Assembly: GCF_018070465.1 (NCBI RefSeq)
Contig: NZ_JAGPXT010000014.1
Coordinates: 62,001-126,000, forward strand
Source: Micromonospora sp. C95
GTDB lineage: Bacteria; Actinomycetota; Actinomycetes; Mycobacteriales; Micromonosporaceae
Reading direction: 5' to 3'
Length of the DNA: 64,000 nucleotides
Numbering within the stretch: the stretch's first letter is position 1; the number at the start of each line of letters is the position of its first letter. The notes beneath the pieces were generated by a model, which saw only the letters and a list, made by a program, of their open reading frames with translations, had not been told where the DNA came from and searched no databases. A program made the translations under genes and the position numbers. Positions 32,789-44,428 of this stretch are shown here, in pieces.

Positions 32789-33637
32789 TCACTCCTCAGC
32801 CTTTGAGATCGTCGAAAAGGTTTGATGGCGGCGACTTCCGCCGCTAGAACACTCAAATGCATCTTCGCCGAAGCGACGCCAGGCATCGTTGGCCACCACG
32901 TTCACGCTGTCACACGCAACGATAATATCGTTGGCGGTGAACCGTTCTGCCTCCCCCGCGCGCCAGCGGATAGCTTTCTTCGCCAGATAGGTGTATTGGG
33001 GGAACACCTGCGAGAGGTATTCGGCGGCTGCGGTCTTTGAAATGATGTCACCGTGGGCCAGCGTGTAGTGCAACCGCGCCGGCCCGAATACGAACCAGCT
33101 CACTGTCTCAGCCTCGACGGCCGCGTCGGGAGCGACATCGGCCAGCTCTGGCAGGAGCCACGCGACCGTCGCCTGCCAGTACTCCCGCAGGTTATCGAGG
33201 CAGTAGCGGCGCAGCTTGACCGGATCGACCCGGATCCCCAACTGTGCGACGGCTACGCCGCGAACCGCTATGCCGTACCGCCGTAAGGTCAGCCACAGCA
33301 CTGGCGTGAGCTCACCGCAAGGCTTGTCGGTCTTGAACTCACCGTTGACCACGAAGGGCACGACCCGCCTGTCTGTCGGCCAGGACTTTGCCAACGCGGG
33401 CTCAAGGTAGACCCCGTCGAAGTGAGGTGACCGAGGCAGACTGGAGTGGATCTTCGTGAGTTGGACGACGTCTTGGCCGCTCGCGGGCCGCGACGTCATG
33501 ATCACCGTGTCTACGTCACTGATACCACGCCGCCATTCGGCGAGCGCGACGGAGCCGACGACGTAGAGGGCTCGCACGTAACCGGGCAGTGCCCGATCGA
33601 CCGCTTTAAGGTACTCCCGCGTCAACTCCTCAATCAC
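32789..33637 (-). CDS. ANT-like nucleotidyltransferase (aminoglycoside adenylyltransferase family)
   Basis: A 282-residue protein with the nucleotidyltransferase signature GSVALAEWRRGISDVD (G-S...D-x-D metal site, residues about 28-43) and a C-terminal helical domain like that of ANT(3'')/ANT(9) enzymes (ARLHYTLAHGDIISKTAAAE). Such enzymes adenylylate streptomycin or spectinomycin hydroxyls, but many relatives of this domain type have no shown resistance role. GC content is visibly lower than in the genes to the left. It marks the start of an insert that also holds a propeller-like protein and a transposase fragment. Confidence 0.75.
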   Translation of the reverse strand: MIEELTREYLKAVDRALPGYVRALYVVGSVALAEWRRGISDVDTVIMTSRPASGQDVVQLTKIHSSLPRSPHFDGVYLEPALAKSWPTDRRVVPFVVNGEFKTDKPCGELTPVLWLTLRRYGIAVRGVAVAQLGIRVDPVKLRRYCLDNLREYWQATVAWLLPELADVAPDAAVEAETVSWFVFGPARLHYTLAHGDIISKTAAAEYLSQVFPQYTYLAKKAIRWRAGEAERFTANDIIVACDSVNVVANDAWRRFGEDAFECSSGGSRRHQTFSTISKAEE

Positions 33638-33801
33638 GTAAGCGACCGTAGCAGCTGGGCTACCGGCATCAGCCCTGACAGGGCCATCGATGCCTGGCGG
33701 TTCATGGCGATCGTCGAGTTGAGCTGTTCGTCAGCCTCTAGTGGGCGGAACTGCCAGCTACCTGACTTTCTGAGGACTGCCGCCATGAACGACCAGTACC
33801 G

Positions 33802-34911
33802 TCATCTGCCTGGGTGGTTACTCAAGCCGCGATCGTTATTGAGAAAACGAACGTCCCGCATTGAGCAGCGCGGCAGGACTATTCGGCCGACGGGTTCGAA
33901 GCGGCGGTCGAACACTTCGATGTAGCCGTCATCGTTGTCGCGCTGTGCATACTCTTTCGCGAAGACCGATCCACCGATCAGGATGTATTCTCCGTCGTAC
34001 GCAATCCCTCGATTGAATCCCTTGACCCGAGCGACCTCCCGACCATCCAGGAGGACGGTCTGCTCGAGCGAGTGGTTCGTTATCAACCCCTCTTCATGGC
34101 TCACCACATTGTGGCAGCAGTTCCCTCCGGTCTTTAGGATGCCGAGCAGCCGCCAAGCGCTGTCGAACACCCATATCTCACTTTCCTTGCCGGTAACGAT
34201 ACTATGGTTGTGCGCGACAACGTAGATCTTGCCGCCGTGTCGGTAGATAGAATTGAAGTGCCGGTAGTGTGGCGACAACCTACCTTTCCGGCCGGTCGCA
34301 GCTGGAGCAATAATCCGGCGGTTGACTGAGCAGTGCCTGGAGCTCAGGGAATCGATGTCAGGATAGACTAGTATCCTATTTCGAAGCGTGTCAACAACAG
34401 CCAGATCGTCATCAATAAAATCGATCTGGTGAACCCAGCGATTCAATCCCCAGATGTGATAGACAGGATCTCCTTCGAGGTTCGCCCCCAAATTGAAGGA
34501 TACGATACACCCGTGTCGGCCAGTCTCCCGAAAGGCAAAAACCCTCCCATTCCTTATGGTAACTCCGAAGAAGCGACCAGGTCGCCAGGCCTGGACGGCA
34601 CCCTTACGCCAGACGATCATTCCATTGCTGGTTGTGGCGACAAATTGAAGTTCCGTAGGTATGCTTCCAGTCGTTGACGCCCTCATCTCCAGGGAGGCGT
34701 CCCCTGGGGCGTCAGTTAGCCTGGCTATCTCCCATCGACCCCGAATGCGATCCACCCATAGAAGATCCGAGTATCGGTCATAAAGATCAGAAAGACGGGA
34801 ACGGGAAGGCTGCGTGGGTACGCGCCGGAGACGACGACGGAACACCGGAACTCCCTCGAAAGATCCAGCGGAAGGGGCGGCGGAGAGCAGAACGCATCCT
34901 CTCGGCACCAT
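33802..34911 (-). CDS. Orphan beta-propeller-like protein, low GC
   Basis: A protein of up to 369 residues with a clearly lower GC and a rising share of A/T third positions. Repeating strand-turn segments (WRKGAVQAWRPGRFFGVTI, VYHIWGLNRWVHQIDFIDDD, YRHGGKIYVVAHNHSI, YDGEYILIGGSVFAKEYAQR, EVFDRRFEPVGRIVL) look like propeller blades. I recognise no family; the N-terminal 30-50 residues may be spurious because no ribosome site supports ATG 34911. Located between the ANT-like gene and an IS5 remnant, it is probably horizontally acquired. Proteins of this kind sometimes serve glycan or secondary-metabolite loci. Confidence 0.55.
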   Translation of the reverse strand: MVPRGCVLLSAAPSAGSFEGVPVFRRRLRRVPTQPSRSRLSDLYDRYSDLLWVDRIRGRWEIARLTDAPGDASLEMRASTTGSIPTELQFVATTSNGMIVWRKGAVQAWRPGRFFGVTIRNGRVFAFRETGRHGCIVSFNLGANLEGDPVYHIWGLNRWVHQIDFIDDDLAVVDTLRNRILVYPDIDSLSSRHCSVNRRIIAPAATGRKGRLSPHYRHFNSIYRHGGKIYVVAHNHSIVTGKESEIWVFDSAWRLLGILKTGGNCCHNVVSHEEGLITNHSLEQTVLLDGREVARVKGFNRGIAYDGEYILIGGSVFAKEYAQRDNDDGYIEVFDRRFEPVGRIVLPRCSMRDVRFLNNDRGLSNHPGR

Positions 34912-35299
34912 CGGCCGAAGGTTGCCATCACGTTGCTCGTACCAGCGGTGCCCACTTCGACGCCAGCCAGCAGAGGGCCTCGCAGTCAGCTCACCGCAAT
35001 GCTGCTAATCAGACACCAAGGCTGGTTGCCGTTGGAGCAGAGTGCAGCATCGGGTGGTAGTGAGAGGTACGTGTCTACTCCCAACTGATCAACGCGATAC
35101 AATCTAGCAAACGTTCCGTGCCGTACAAGCCTTCGAGCGGGTAGGCCCGAACGTACAGGCCGTCGGGCAAGAGCGTCGCCATTGAAACCCGTTAACGTGG
35201 ACGCCTGCCTGCCGGAGCCGGCAGCATCCCGTCGGTTCGAACTCAGCGAATTGACGATGACCTGTACGGCAGCCGCCAATAGCAGTCTGACCTGCTGGG
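34912..35299. other. Non-coding AT-richer stretch beside a transposase remnant
   Basis: Reading frames here are short, poor in codon bias and without start sites. Together with the transposase fragment on its right it looks like decayed insertion-sequence DNA. I find no terminal inverted repeats. Confidence 0.35.
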
Positions 35300-35540
35300 A
35301 TGCGGCGGGGTGGGTGTGCAAGGTACAGGTAAGAGTCGATGATCTTGACGATGCGATCGGTGCAGCGGCGGATTTTGCCCAAGCCGTTCAGCCACGAGTT
35401 CGTGCGCTCGACCACCCACCGCTTGCCGACCTGGACCGGCGCGGGCACGCCCTTACGGGCGTTCTGCGCGTCGAAGCCGATCTCATCGAGCAGCTCACGT
35501 TTCCGCTGACTGCTTACCGCCCCCGGGTACCCGCTGTCCG
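35300..35540 (-). pseudogene. IS5-family transposase, C-terminal remnant
   Basis: On the minus strand the frame reads DSGYPGAVSSQRKRELLDE, then NARKGVPAPVQVGKRWVVER, then TNSWLNGLGKIRRCTDR and DSYLYLA. This is the C-terminal end of IS5-family DDE transposases (the catalytic Glu lies in WVVERTNSW). Upstream catalytic parts are missing, and homology stops after YLYLA, where the frame runs into unrelated sequence. It is an inactive fragment and evidence of past transposition next to the low-GC genes. Confidence 0.8.
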
Positions 35541-35636
35541 GACCTTGGACCTATTGCCGGTCGCTCTTACGCGAGTCCTGTCTCGCCTCGAAGTGAGGAT
35601 TGCGCGGACGCTTTGCGGCGGGCGGCCAAACGCCGC

Positions 35637-36341
35637 TCAGAAATGGCGCAGCAGGTCCGGGAAGGCGTCCAGGTGCAGCACACCGGCATCCGCCGGATCC
35701 AGCTCGTCGTGCTCCAGCACCCAGGTGTTCGCGTTCGGGATGAACACCGCGTTCCAGCCGGCGGCCCGGGCGGGCAGGATGTCCGAGCGTGGCGAGTTGC
35801 CGATCATCCAGGCACGGCCCGGGTCCAGGGCGTGCCGCCTGGCCAGCCACCGGTAGGTCTCGACATTCTTCTCCGCCACGATGTACGCGGCGGAGAAGTG
35901 GTGCAACAGCCCGCAGGCGTCCAGCTTGCGCTGCTGCTCCTCGTGCTCGCCCTTGGTCAGCAGCAGCAGCTCGTGCCGGCCGGCCAGCTCGTCGAGGGCG
36001 TCGGCCACCCCCGGCATCAGCTCGACCTGGTGGGTCACCAACGCCACCGCCAGCTCGTCGATCTCCCGGCGCTCCGCCTCGGTGGCCGGCCGCTGACGCA
36101 GCCGCTCCAGGCACTCCCGCAGGCTGCGCAGGAAGACCCTGCTGCCGTACCCATGGGTGACGGCGTTGGCCCGCTCGATGTCGTCGAGCACGGCCCGCAG
36201 CTGCGTCCGGTCGAGGGTGGGATGGTCCAACCACTCCAGGAAGTCGTCGATCACCCGCTCGAACACGACGTTGTTCTCCCAGAGGGTGTCGTCGGCGTCG
36301 AAGACCAGCACCCGCCCCGACTCAATGGCCACCCCACGCAT
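35637..36341 (-). CDS. HAD-superfamily hydrolase
   Basis: A 234-residue HAD phosphatase. Motif I is VFDADDTLWENN, motif II LLLTKGE, the motif III Lys is in AEKNVETYRWL and motif IV is MIGNSPRSDILPA; a helical cap lies between. ATG 36341 is preferred, with two in-frame GTG codons just upstream. The DDTLWENN motif is found in actinobacterial HAD proteins of unknown substrate. It is transcribed toward the IS5 remnant; its 3' end may be close to the insertion boundary. Confidence 0.88.
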   Translation of the reverse strand: MRGVAIESGRVLVFDADDTLWENNVVFERVIDDFLEWLDHPTLDRTQLRAVLDDIERANAVTHGYGSRVFLRSLRECLERLRQRPATEAERREIDELAVALVTHQVELMPGVADALDELAGRHELLLLTKGEHEEQQRKLDACGLLHHFSAAYIVAEKNVETYRWLARRHALDPGRAWMIGNSPRSDILPARAAGWNAVFIPNANTWVLEHDELDPADAGVLHLDAFPDLLRHF

Positions 36342-36405
36342 CACCACGCGGACTCTAGGCGAACCGGCGCCCGGCGGGCCACCGGATAACCGGGGACCCG
36401 TCCTT

Positions 36406-36466
36406 GATCGTCTGCATTCCAGTGACCGTCGTGCCGGCGTTTCGGGTCACCGGAATGCAGACGATC
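36406..36466 (-). terminator. Long hairpin ending the GNAT gene
   Basis: A 22-bp inverted repeat with a single mismatch (arms 36406-36427 and 36445-36466; core GTCTGCATTCC / GGAATGCAGAC), loop 17 bases. It lies 7 bp after the GNAT stop on the minus strand. Confidence 0.8.
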
Positions 36467-36472
36467 ATCGGC

Positions 36473-37378
36473 TCAGACCGGGGTGAAGACCACCCGGGAG
36501 CGGATCCGCCGGAAGCCGGTCCGCTCCAGCTCCGCCACCACCGCTACCCGGTGCGCGTCCACGTCGGCGACCACCTCGTACGCCCCGCCGCCGGCCAGCG
36601 CCGCGACCGAGTCGGCCAGCAGCTCACCAAGCACCGACTCGTCCAGCAGGCCGAGGTAGGCGATCATCGGGAAACAGGCGTCGGCCGTCGGTCCCGCCAG
36701 TGCCACCGGTTCGTCGCCGTGCAGCGCGACGCGCCAGTTTCCCAGCGGCGTGCCGGTCAACCAGGCCAGCGGGTCGCGGGCCAGGTCAACCCCGGCGACC
36801 TCCCGAGCGGTCTCGGCACCGGTCAGCACGACCGGCTCGACGATCCGGGCCACCAGCGCCTCGATCTCCGCAGCGTCTTCGGCGGGGCGGAAGGAGAACC
36901 GGCCGGACGGAGCCGGCAACGGCCCACCCGCCCAACTGAGCCTGAGCCGCTCCCCCCGCTCGACCAGTCCCGCGAGCCGGGCCGCGGCCATCGTCGCCTC
37001 GGCGACCGCCCGCACCTCGGGTTGTCGACGCCAGTACGCCGGCAGCGCCGCGTGATACACCTTCGGGCCGCCGAGCGCGTCATGTGCGGCGCGCAGCAAC
37101 GCAGCACCCACGGCGCTTGCGGTTTCGGTGGCGTGTGCGAGGTCCAGGTCGAAGCGTTCCAGCCACGGTTCACCGACGGAACCGGGTAGCAGCAGCCACG
37201 CGGCGCGACCCACCACCCGGTCGCCGCGTAACGCGACGAATGTGCGCTCCGGCCGGTAGCCGCCACCGGCGATCCCGTCGGCGTAGCTGATCTGTCGCAG
37301 TTGCGGCAGCGGGTCGGGCATCGAGTCGAACAGTTTCTCCTCGCCCGCGACGAGCGGGCGGATGACCAGATCGGTCAT
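36473..37378 (-). CDS. GNAT-related acetyltransferase
   Basis: A 301-residue protein beginning at ATG 37378 with GGAGGA at good distance; the frame is open further upstream without support. The first half resembles a GNAT fold (TDLVIRPLVAGEEKLFD, RTFVALRGDRVVGRAAWLLL, then AVGAALLRAAHDAL). The second half looks like a second, degenerate GNAT lobe (FSFRPAEDAAEIEALVARI, then VADVDAHRVAVVAELERTGF). The acetyl-CoA loop is weak, so activity is uncertain. It is followed by a long terminator. Confidence 0.75.
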   Translation of the reverse strand: MTDLVIRPLVAGEEKLFDSMPDPLPQLRQISYADGIAGGGYRPERTFVALRGDRVVGRAAWLLLPGSVGEPWLERFDLDLAHATETASAVGAALLRAAHDALGGPKVYHAALPAYWRRQPEVRAVAEATMAAARLAGLVERGERLRLSWAGGPLPAPSGRFSFRPAEDAAEIEALVARIVEPVVLTGAETAREVAGVDLARDPLAWLTGTPLGNWRVALHGDEPVALAGPTADACFPMIAYLGLLDESVLGELLADSVAALAGGGAYEVVADVDAHRVAVVAELERTGFRRIRSRVVFTPV

Positions 37379-37520
37379 GGCAGATCCTCCGGGACAGCGA
37401 CGCCCCGGGTCAGATCCGCGTGGACGCCGGGCCGCGGACGGGGCGCAGAACATCGGACATTGTTCTGACCTCCTCTCCACTCGATCGGCGTGCCAGCCAA
37501 CCTACGCCCCCACCGCCCGG

Positions 37521-37577
37521 TGATCAAGAAGGTTTGGTCGTCCCGGCTCACGAAATCCGACGCAAACTTCTTGATCA
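37521..37577 (-). terminator. Hairpin at the end of the TetR gene
   Basis: The arms TGATCAAGAAGGTTTG (37521-37536) and CAAAC-TTCTTGATCA (37563-37577) pair over 15 bases with one bulge. The second arm overlaps the TetR stop codon, so the coding end is part of the terminator, as also seen at 48761-48821. Confidence 0.65.
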
Positions 37578-38180
37578 GCGGGCGTCAGTGTGGGTGAAGA
37601 GGTTGGTGCTGAGGAGGTGTTCGCGGTGGTCCTGGGTGTCGGGGCGTAGTCGGCCGCCGCGGGTGAGCATCACCATGCCGTGCAGCAGGCTCCAGCCCAG
37701 CTCGGCGAGGATGTCGGCGTCGCGGCCGGCGGCCAACGGCGTGAGCGCGGTGCGCAGTTCACCGAAGGTGGCCGCGACCGTCTCGGGAACCTGCTCCGCG
37801 CCGAGGGTCAGCTCCGGCGTGTGGGCGAACATCGCGTCGTAGACCTCGGGATTGGCGTACGCGAAGTCCAGGTAGGCCGCCATCACCGCCGGCCAGACCT
37901 CCGCCGGGCGATCGGCGGACATGCGTGCCCCGGTCAATGCGGCGGCCAGGTCGGCGAAGCCGCGCACCGCGACGGCGGCCACCACCGCATCCCGGTCGGC
38001 GAAGCGCTGGTAGAGGGCGCCGAGGTCGACGTCGGCGCGTTCGGCGAGCCGGCGGGTGGTCATCGCGGCCAGGCCCTCGGCCTCAGCCAGCTGCCAGGCG
38101 GTGGTGACGATAGCGTCGCCGTCCCGCCCGGTGCCTGGTTCGTCTGCTCCGGACACGCCGCCGATGCTAGCCCCTGTCAC
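37575..38180 (-). CDS. TetR-family transcriptional regulator
   Basis: A regulator of up to 201 residues; a start at an internal GTG (reading SGADEPGTGRDG) near 38153 is also possible. The N-terminal helix-turn-helix is LAAMTTRRLAERADVDLGAL-YQRFADRDAV, and the C-terminal helical ligand domain (TetR_C) includes AYLDFAYANPEVYDAMFAHT. No operator is obvious. Its likely targets are itself or the GH63-like gene just upstream on the same strand (51-bp gap), but that is speculation. Confidence 0.88.
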   Translation of the reverse strand: MTGASIGGVSGADEPGTGRDGDAIVTTAWQLAEAEGLAAMTTRRLAERADVDLGALYQRFADRDAVVAAVAVRGFADLAAALTGARMSADRPAEVWPAVMAAYLDFAYANPEVYDAMFAHTPELTLGAEQVPETVAATFGELRTALTPLAAGRDADILAELGWSLLHGMVMLTRGGRLRPDTQDHREHLLSTNLFTHTDAR

Positions 38181-38231
38181 GCAGGGTCATCACCTCGCGA
38201 CGGATTGGCGACTGACGGCCGGGCAGCCCGG

Positions 38232-40928
<2,697 letters not shown>

Positions 40929-40969
40929 TGTCGTCGTGTCGTGTTACACCTCGCCGCCGTGGAGGAAAG
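40929..40969. promoter_or_regulatory. 41-bp divergent promoter between two glucan hydrolases
   Basis: Only 41 bases separate the start codons of the GH63-like and debranching genes. A ribosome site GGAGGA (40961-40966) serves the plus-strand gene. Such a short gap means the two promoters must overlap each other or lie within the opposite coding region. I see no clear -35/-10. Confidence 0.45.
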
Positions 40970-42901
40970 TTGATCGAGATTCGCTACGGTTCGCAGGTCT
41001 GCGGCGAGCTGACCAGCGCCGCCAGCCGCGAATGGCTGGTGCCGGACGGCCTGGGCGGATTCGCGATGGGCACCGTCGGTGGGTTGCGCACCCGCCGCTA
41101 CCACGGGCTGCTGGTGGTCCCGGGTGAAACGCCGGCCTCCCGCAAGGTGGGACTGGTCAGCCTCGATCCGGCGGTGTCGCTGCCCTCCGGTGCCCGGGTG
41201 CGCCTCGGCGCGCACGAGTGGGTCTCCGGTGACGTGGATCCGCGCGGCTTCGAGCTGCTGGAACGCTTCGACCTGGCCGACGGGTTGCCGCGCTGGCGGT
41301 GGCGCGTCGGCGACGTGGTGATCGAGCGGGAGCTGGCCATGCTGCCCGGCCGTTCCTGTGTCGCGGTGGTACACCGGCTGGTGAGCGGTGGTCCGGTCGA
41401 GCTGGAGCTGGCCGCCGCCGGCACCTGGCGGGACGCGCACGGCGAGCGACGCGGCGACGGGCCACCATTGCGGATGGAACCGGTCGACGGCGGCGCGGTG
41501 ATCGAGGGGGCATACCGGCTGTCCGGGCCCGGCTGGTCGCCGCAGGGCCACTGGTGGCGGGGCGTGTACCACCGCGAGGAGGCGGCGCGGGGCCTGCACC
41601 CGGAGGAGGACCTGTGGTACGCGGGCCAGTTCCGCGACACCCTGCACCGCCCCGGGGACACGCTCTCGGTGCTGGCCTGGGCCACGGACCTGGAGCACGA
41701 ACCGCCGCCCGGCCCGCAGGTGGTGGCGACGGCGCGACACCGCAACCGGCAGGTGGTCGCGGCGGCCAGACCGGCCGACGCCGTCGACGCGACCCTGGCG
41801 CTCGCCGCCGACGCGTTCGTGGTGCGGACCGCCACCGGGCCGGACGTGGTGGCCGGCTACCCGTGGTTCGGCGCCTGGTCCCGGGACACGATGATCTCGT
41901 ACGAGGGGCTGTTCCTGCGTACCGGTCGAGCCGACCTGGGCCGGGAGCTGCTGCGCTCGTACGCGGCGACGCTGTCGGAGGGGATGCTGGCCAACACCGC
42001 CGACACCGGACGGGTCGAGTACAACACCGTCGACGGCACGCTGTGGTTCCTGCACGCGGTCAGCCGGCACGTCACCGTCACCGGCGACACCGACCTCGGC
42101 GACGAGCTGCTGCCGGCGCTGCGCGCGGTCATCGACGCCCACGTGGCCGGCACCCGGTACGGCATCGCCGTCGACCCGGCCGACGGACTGCTCACCTGCG
42201 GCGCCCCCGGTGCCGCGCTGACCTGGATGGACGCCCGGGTGTACGGAGTGCCGGTCACCCCCCGGCACGGCAAGCCGGTCGAGGTCAACGCCCTGTGGGT
42301 CAACGGAGTGGCCGGGATCGCCGAGCTGGCCGAGCTGGCCGGACAGGACGCCGACGGACTGCACCGGCTGCACGAGCGGGCGGTCAAGGCGTTCCGGGAC
42401 CGCTTCCCCACCCCGGCCGGCTGGCTGCACGACGTGGTCGACGCGCCCGCACCGGCGTACCCGCTCGGCGGTGCGGCCCACCACGACGACGACCTGCTGC
42501 GCCCCAACCAGCTGCTGGCCTGGTCGTTGCCGTTCGCGCCGATGGGACCGGATGTCGAGGCGCTGGGTCAGCTCGGCGCCGGACTGCTCACCCCGCTCGG
42601 CCCGCGCAGCCTCTCCCCCGACTGTCCCGGCTTCCTGGGCCGGCACCGGGGCGGACCGGCCGAGCGGGACACCGCGTACCACCAGGGCACGGTCTGGCCG
42701 TGGCTGATCGGCCCGTACGCCGACGCCGTCCGGCGGGCCGGTCTGCCGGTCGACAACCTGTTCACCGGTCTGGAGGCGCACCTGACCGAGTACGGTCTCG
42801 GCTCGGTAAGTGAGACCGCCGAGGGTCTCGCCCCGCACCCCGCTACCGGGTGCCCCTTCCAGGCGTGGTCGGTCGCGGAACTGCTGCGCGTCCGCCGGTA
42901 G
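40970..42901 (+). CDS. Glycogen debranching enzyme (amylo-alpha-1,6-glucosidase type)
   Basis: A 643-residue protein. The N-terminal GDE_N domain starts REWLVPDGLGGFAMGTVGGL, then RTRRYHGLLVV; the C-terminal (alpha/alpha)6 GDE_C domain has YPWFGAWSRDTMISYEGLFL, EYNTVDGTLWFLHAV, VEVNALWVNG and AYHQGTVWPWLIGPY. This is the archaeal/bacterial amylo-1,6-glucosidase-like family acting on alpha-1,6 branches of glycogen or maltodextrins. The start is TTG 40970 (LIEIRYGSQ), immediately after GGAGGA. The GT4 gene follows 140 bp downstream on the same strand, consistent with glucan turnover. Confidence 0.88.
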   Translation: MIEIRYGSQVCGELTSAASREWLVPDGLGGFAMGTVGGLRTRRYHGLLVVPGETPASRKVGLVSLDPAVSLPSGARVRLGAHEWVSGDVDPRGFELLERFDLADGLPRWRWRVGDVVIERELAMLPGRSCVAVVHRLVSGGPVELELAAAGTWRDAHGERRGDGPPLRMEPVDGGAVIEGAYRLSGPGWSPQGHWWRGVYHREEAARGLHPEEDLWYAGQFRDTLHRPGDTLSVLAWATDLEHEPPPGPQVVATARHRNRQVVAAARPADAVDATLALAADAFVVRTATGPDVVAGYPWFGAWSRDTMISYEGLFLRTGRADLGRELLRSYAATLSEGMLANTADTGRVEYNTVDGTLWFLHAVSRHVTVTGDTDLGDELLPALRAVIDAHVAGTRYGIAVDPADGLLTCGAPGAALTWMDARVYGVPVTPRHGKPVEVNALWVNGVAGIAELAELAGQDADGLHRLHERAVKAFRDRFPTPAGWLHDVVDAPAPAYPLGGAAHHDDDLLRPNQLLAWSLPFAPMGPDVEALGQLGAGLLTPLGPRSLSPDCPGFLGRHRGGPAERDTAYHQGTVWPWLIGPYADAVRRAGLPVDNLFTGLEAHLTEYGLGSVSETAEGLAPHPATGCPFQAWSVAELLRVRR

Positions 42902-43041
42902 CGCTTTACACCCCCGCAACGGTTACGTCTCCGCTGGTTAGCCAGCTACGACCAGGATTGGTCCCGATCCAGCCGCAACGCGAACGCCACCCGTCAGGGG
43001 GCTTCCCAGGGGTGCGCGGAGACAAGTCGAAGGGGGCGCGT

Positions 43042-44373
43042 ATGTCACCGAACGCCGACGTGATCGACATCAACCCCGCACGCTCGCAGCGGGTGCTGAT
43101 GCTGTCGTGGGAGTACCCACCCGTTCTCGTCGGTGGTCTCGGCCGACACGTGCACGCCCTGTCGGTGGCCCTGGCCGCCGCCGGTCACCAGGTCACCGTC
43201 GTCACCCGCCACACCGACGGCGCCCCCCTGGAGGAATACGTCGACGGCGTCCGCGTCGTCCGCGCCGCCGAAGACCCCGTCACCTTCCCCCTCGCCACCG
43301 GATCACTACTGGCCTGGACCATGGCCTTCAACCACACCCTCACCCGCGCCGCCCTGCACGCCACCACCACCGGCACCTACGACGTCATCCACGCCCACGA
43401 CTGGCTTGTCGCCCACACCGCCATCACCCTGCGCGACCACCTCCACCTTCCCCTCGTCACCACCATCCACGCCACCGAAGCCGGCCGACACCAAGGCTGG
43501 CTCCCCGACGACATGAACCGCACCATCCACGGCGTCGAGCACTGGCTGAGCAACGCCTCGAACCGGGTCATCGCCTGCTCCGGCTACATGCGCGATCAGG
43601 TCACCACCCTGTTCGACACGCCCGGGCACCGCGTCGACGTGGTGCCCAACGGCGTCGACGACCGGGCCTGGCGGGCCCGGCCCCGCGCGGTCGCCTCGGC
43701 CCGCGCCCGGTTCGCCGGGGACGGTCCGCTGGTCGGGTACGCCGGCCGGCTGGTCTACGAGAAGGGCGTGCAGCACCTGGTCGACGCCGTGCCGAGACTC
43801 CGCACGCGGCACCCCGGGCTGCGGGTGCTGATCGCCGGAGACGGTCCCTACCGGGGCGAGTTGGAGGACCGGACCCGTCAGCTCGGGCTCGGCGGCACCG
43901 TCCGCTTCACCGGCTTTCTCGACAACACCCAACTGCCGGCGGTGCTCGGCGCCACCGACGCGACGGTGGTGCCCAGCCTCTACGAACCCTTCGGCATGGT
44001 GGCGCTGGAGGCGGCGGCGGCCGGAGCGCCGCTGGCCGTGGCCCGCACCGGCGGGCTGGCCGAGATCGTCGAGCCGGGCGTCACCGGCGTCACCTTCCCG
44101 CACAGCGACCCGTCGGCGCTGGCCGGTGCCGTGGGGCAGCTGCTCGGCGACGAGGTCTTCGCCCGCCGGGTCGCCCGGCAGGCACGCAGCATGGTCGGAA
44201 GACGGTACGGCTGGGCCACCATCGCCGCCCGCACCGCCGAGGCGTACGCCGCAGCCCGCCGCGAGCACGTCGCGCCGCAGCACCGGCGCGTCGCCGCCGA
44301 GTTGCCCGCGCGCCGGCAGACGATTGCCATCCCGGACGGCAACCTACTCTCGGTGGGAGGGGCCGCCTCCTGA
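43042..44373 (+). CDS. GT4 glycosyltransferase (glycogen synthase-like)
   Basis: A 443-residue GT-B enzyme. The N-terminal acceptor lobe has LMLSWEYPPVLVGGLGRHVH and DVIHAHDWLVAHTAITLRDH; the C-terminal donor lobe has GYAGRLVYEKGVQHLVDAVP and the nucleotide-sugar motif PSLYEPFGMVALEAAAAGAP (E-x7-E). ATG 43042 has an AAGGGGG ribosome site. The WEYPP...GGLGRHV opening is seen in actinobacterial alpha-1,4-glucosyltransferases (GlgA/Rv3032-like), and its place after the debranching enzyme supports a glycogen or methylglucose-type role. UDP- or ADP-glucose preference cannot be read. Confidence 0.87.
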   Translation: MSPNADVIDINPARSQRVLMLSWEYPPVLVGGLGRHVHALSVALAAAGHQVTVVTRHTDGAPLEEYVDGVRVVRAAEDPVTFPLATGSLLAWTMAFNHTLTRAALHATTTGTYDVIHAHDWLVAHTAITLRDHLHLPLVTTIHATEAGRHQGWLPDDMNRTIHGVEHWLSNASNRVIACSGYMRDQVTTLFDTPGHRVDVVPNGVDDRAWRARPRAVASARARFAGDGPLVGYAGRLVYEKGVQHLVDAVPRLRTRHPGLRVLIAGDGPYRGELEDRTRQLGLGGTVRFTGFLDNTQLPAVLGATDATVVPSLYEPFGMVALEAAAAGAPLAVARTGGLAEIVEPGVTGVTFPHSDPSALAGAVGQLLGDEVFARRVARQARSMVGRRYGWATIAARTAEAYAAARREHVAPQHRRVAAELPARRQTIAIPDGNLLSVGGAAS

Positions 44374-44428
44374 ATGGACCTGTCGGATAGGTGAATCCCG
44401 ATCCGCTGGCTAGGGTGTACGCCGGACC

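Noticed and set aside
33446..33925. Plus-strand 159-codon frame between the ANT-like and propeller-like genes
   Set aside because: Mostly antisense to the two genes; no ribosome site, no family, and weak codon bias even in the 33640-33800 part not covered by them.
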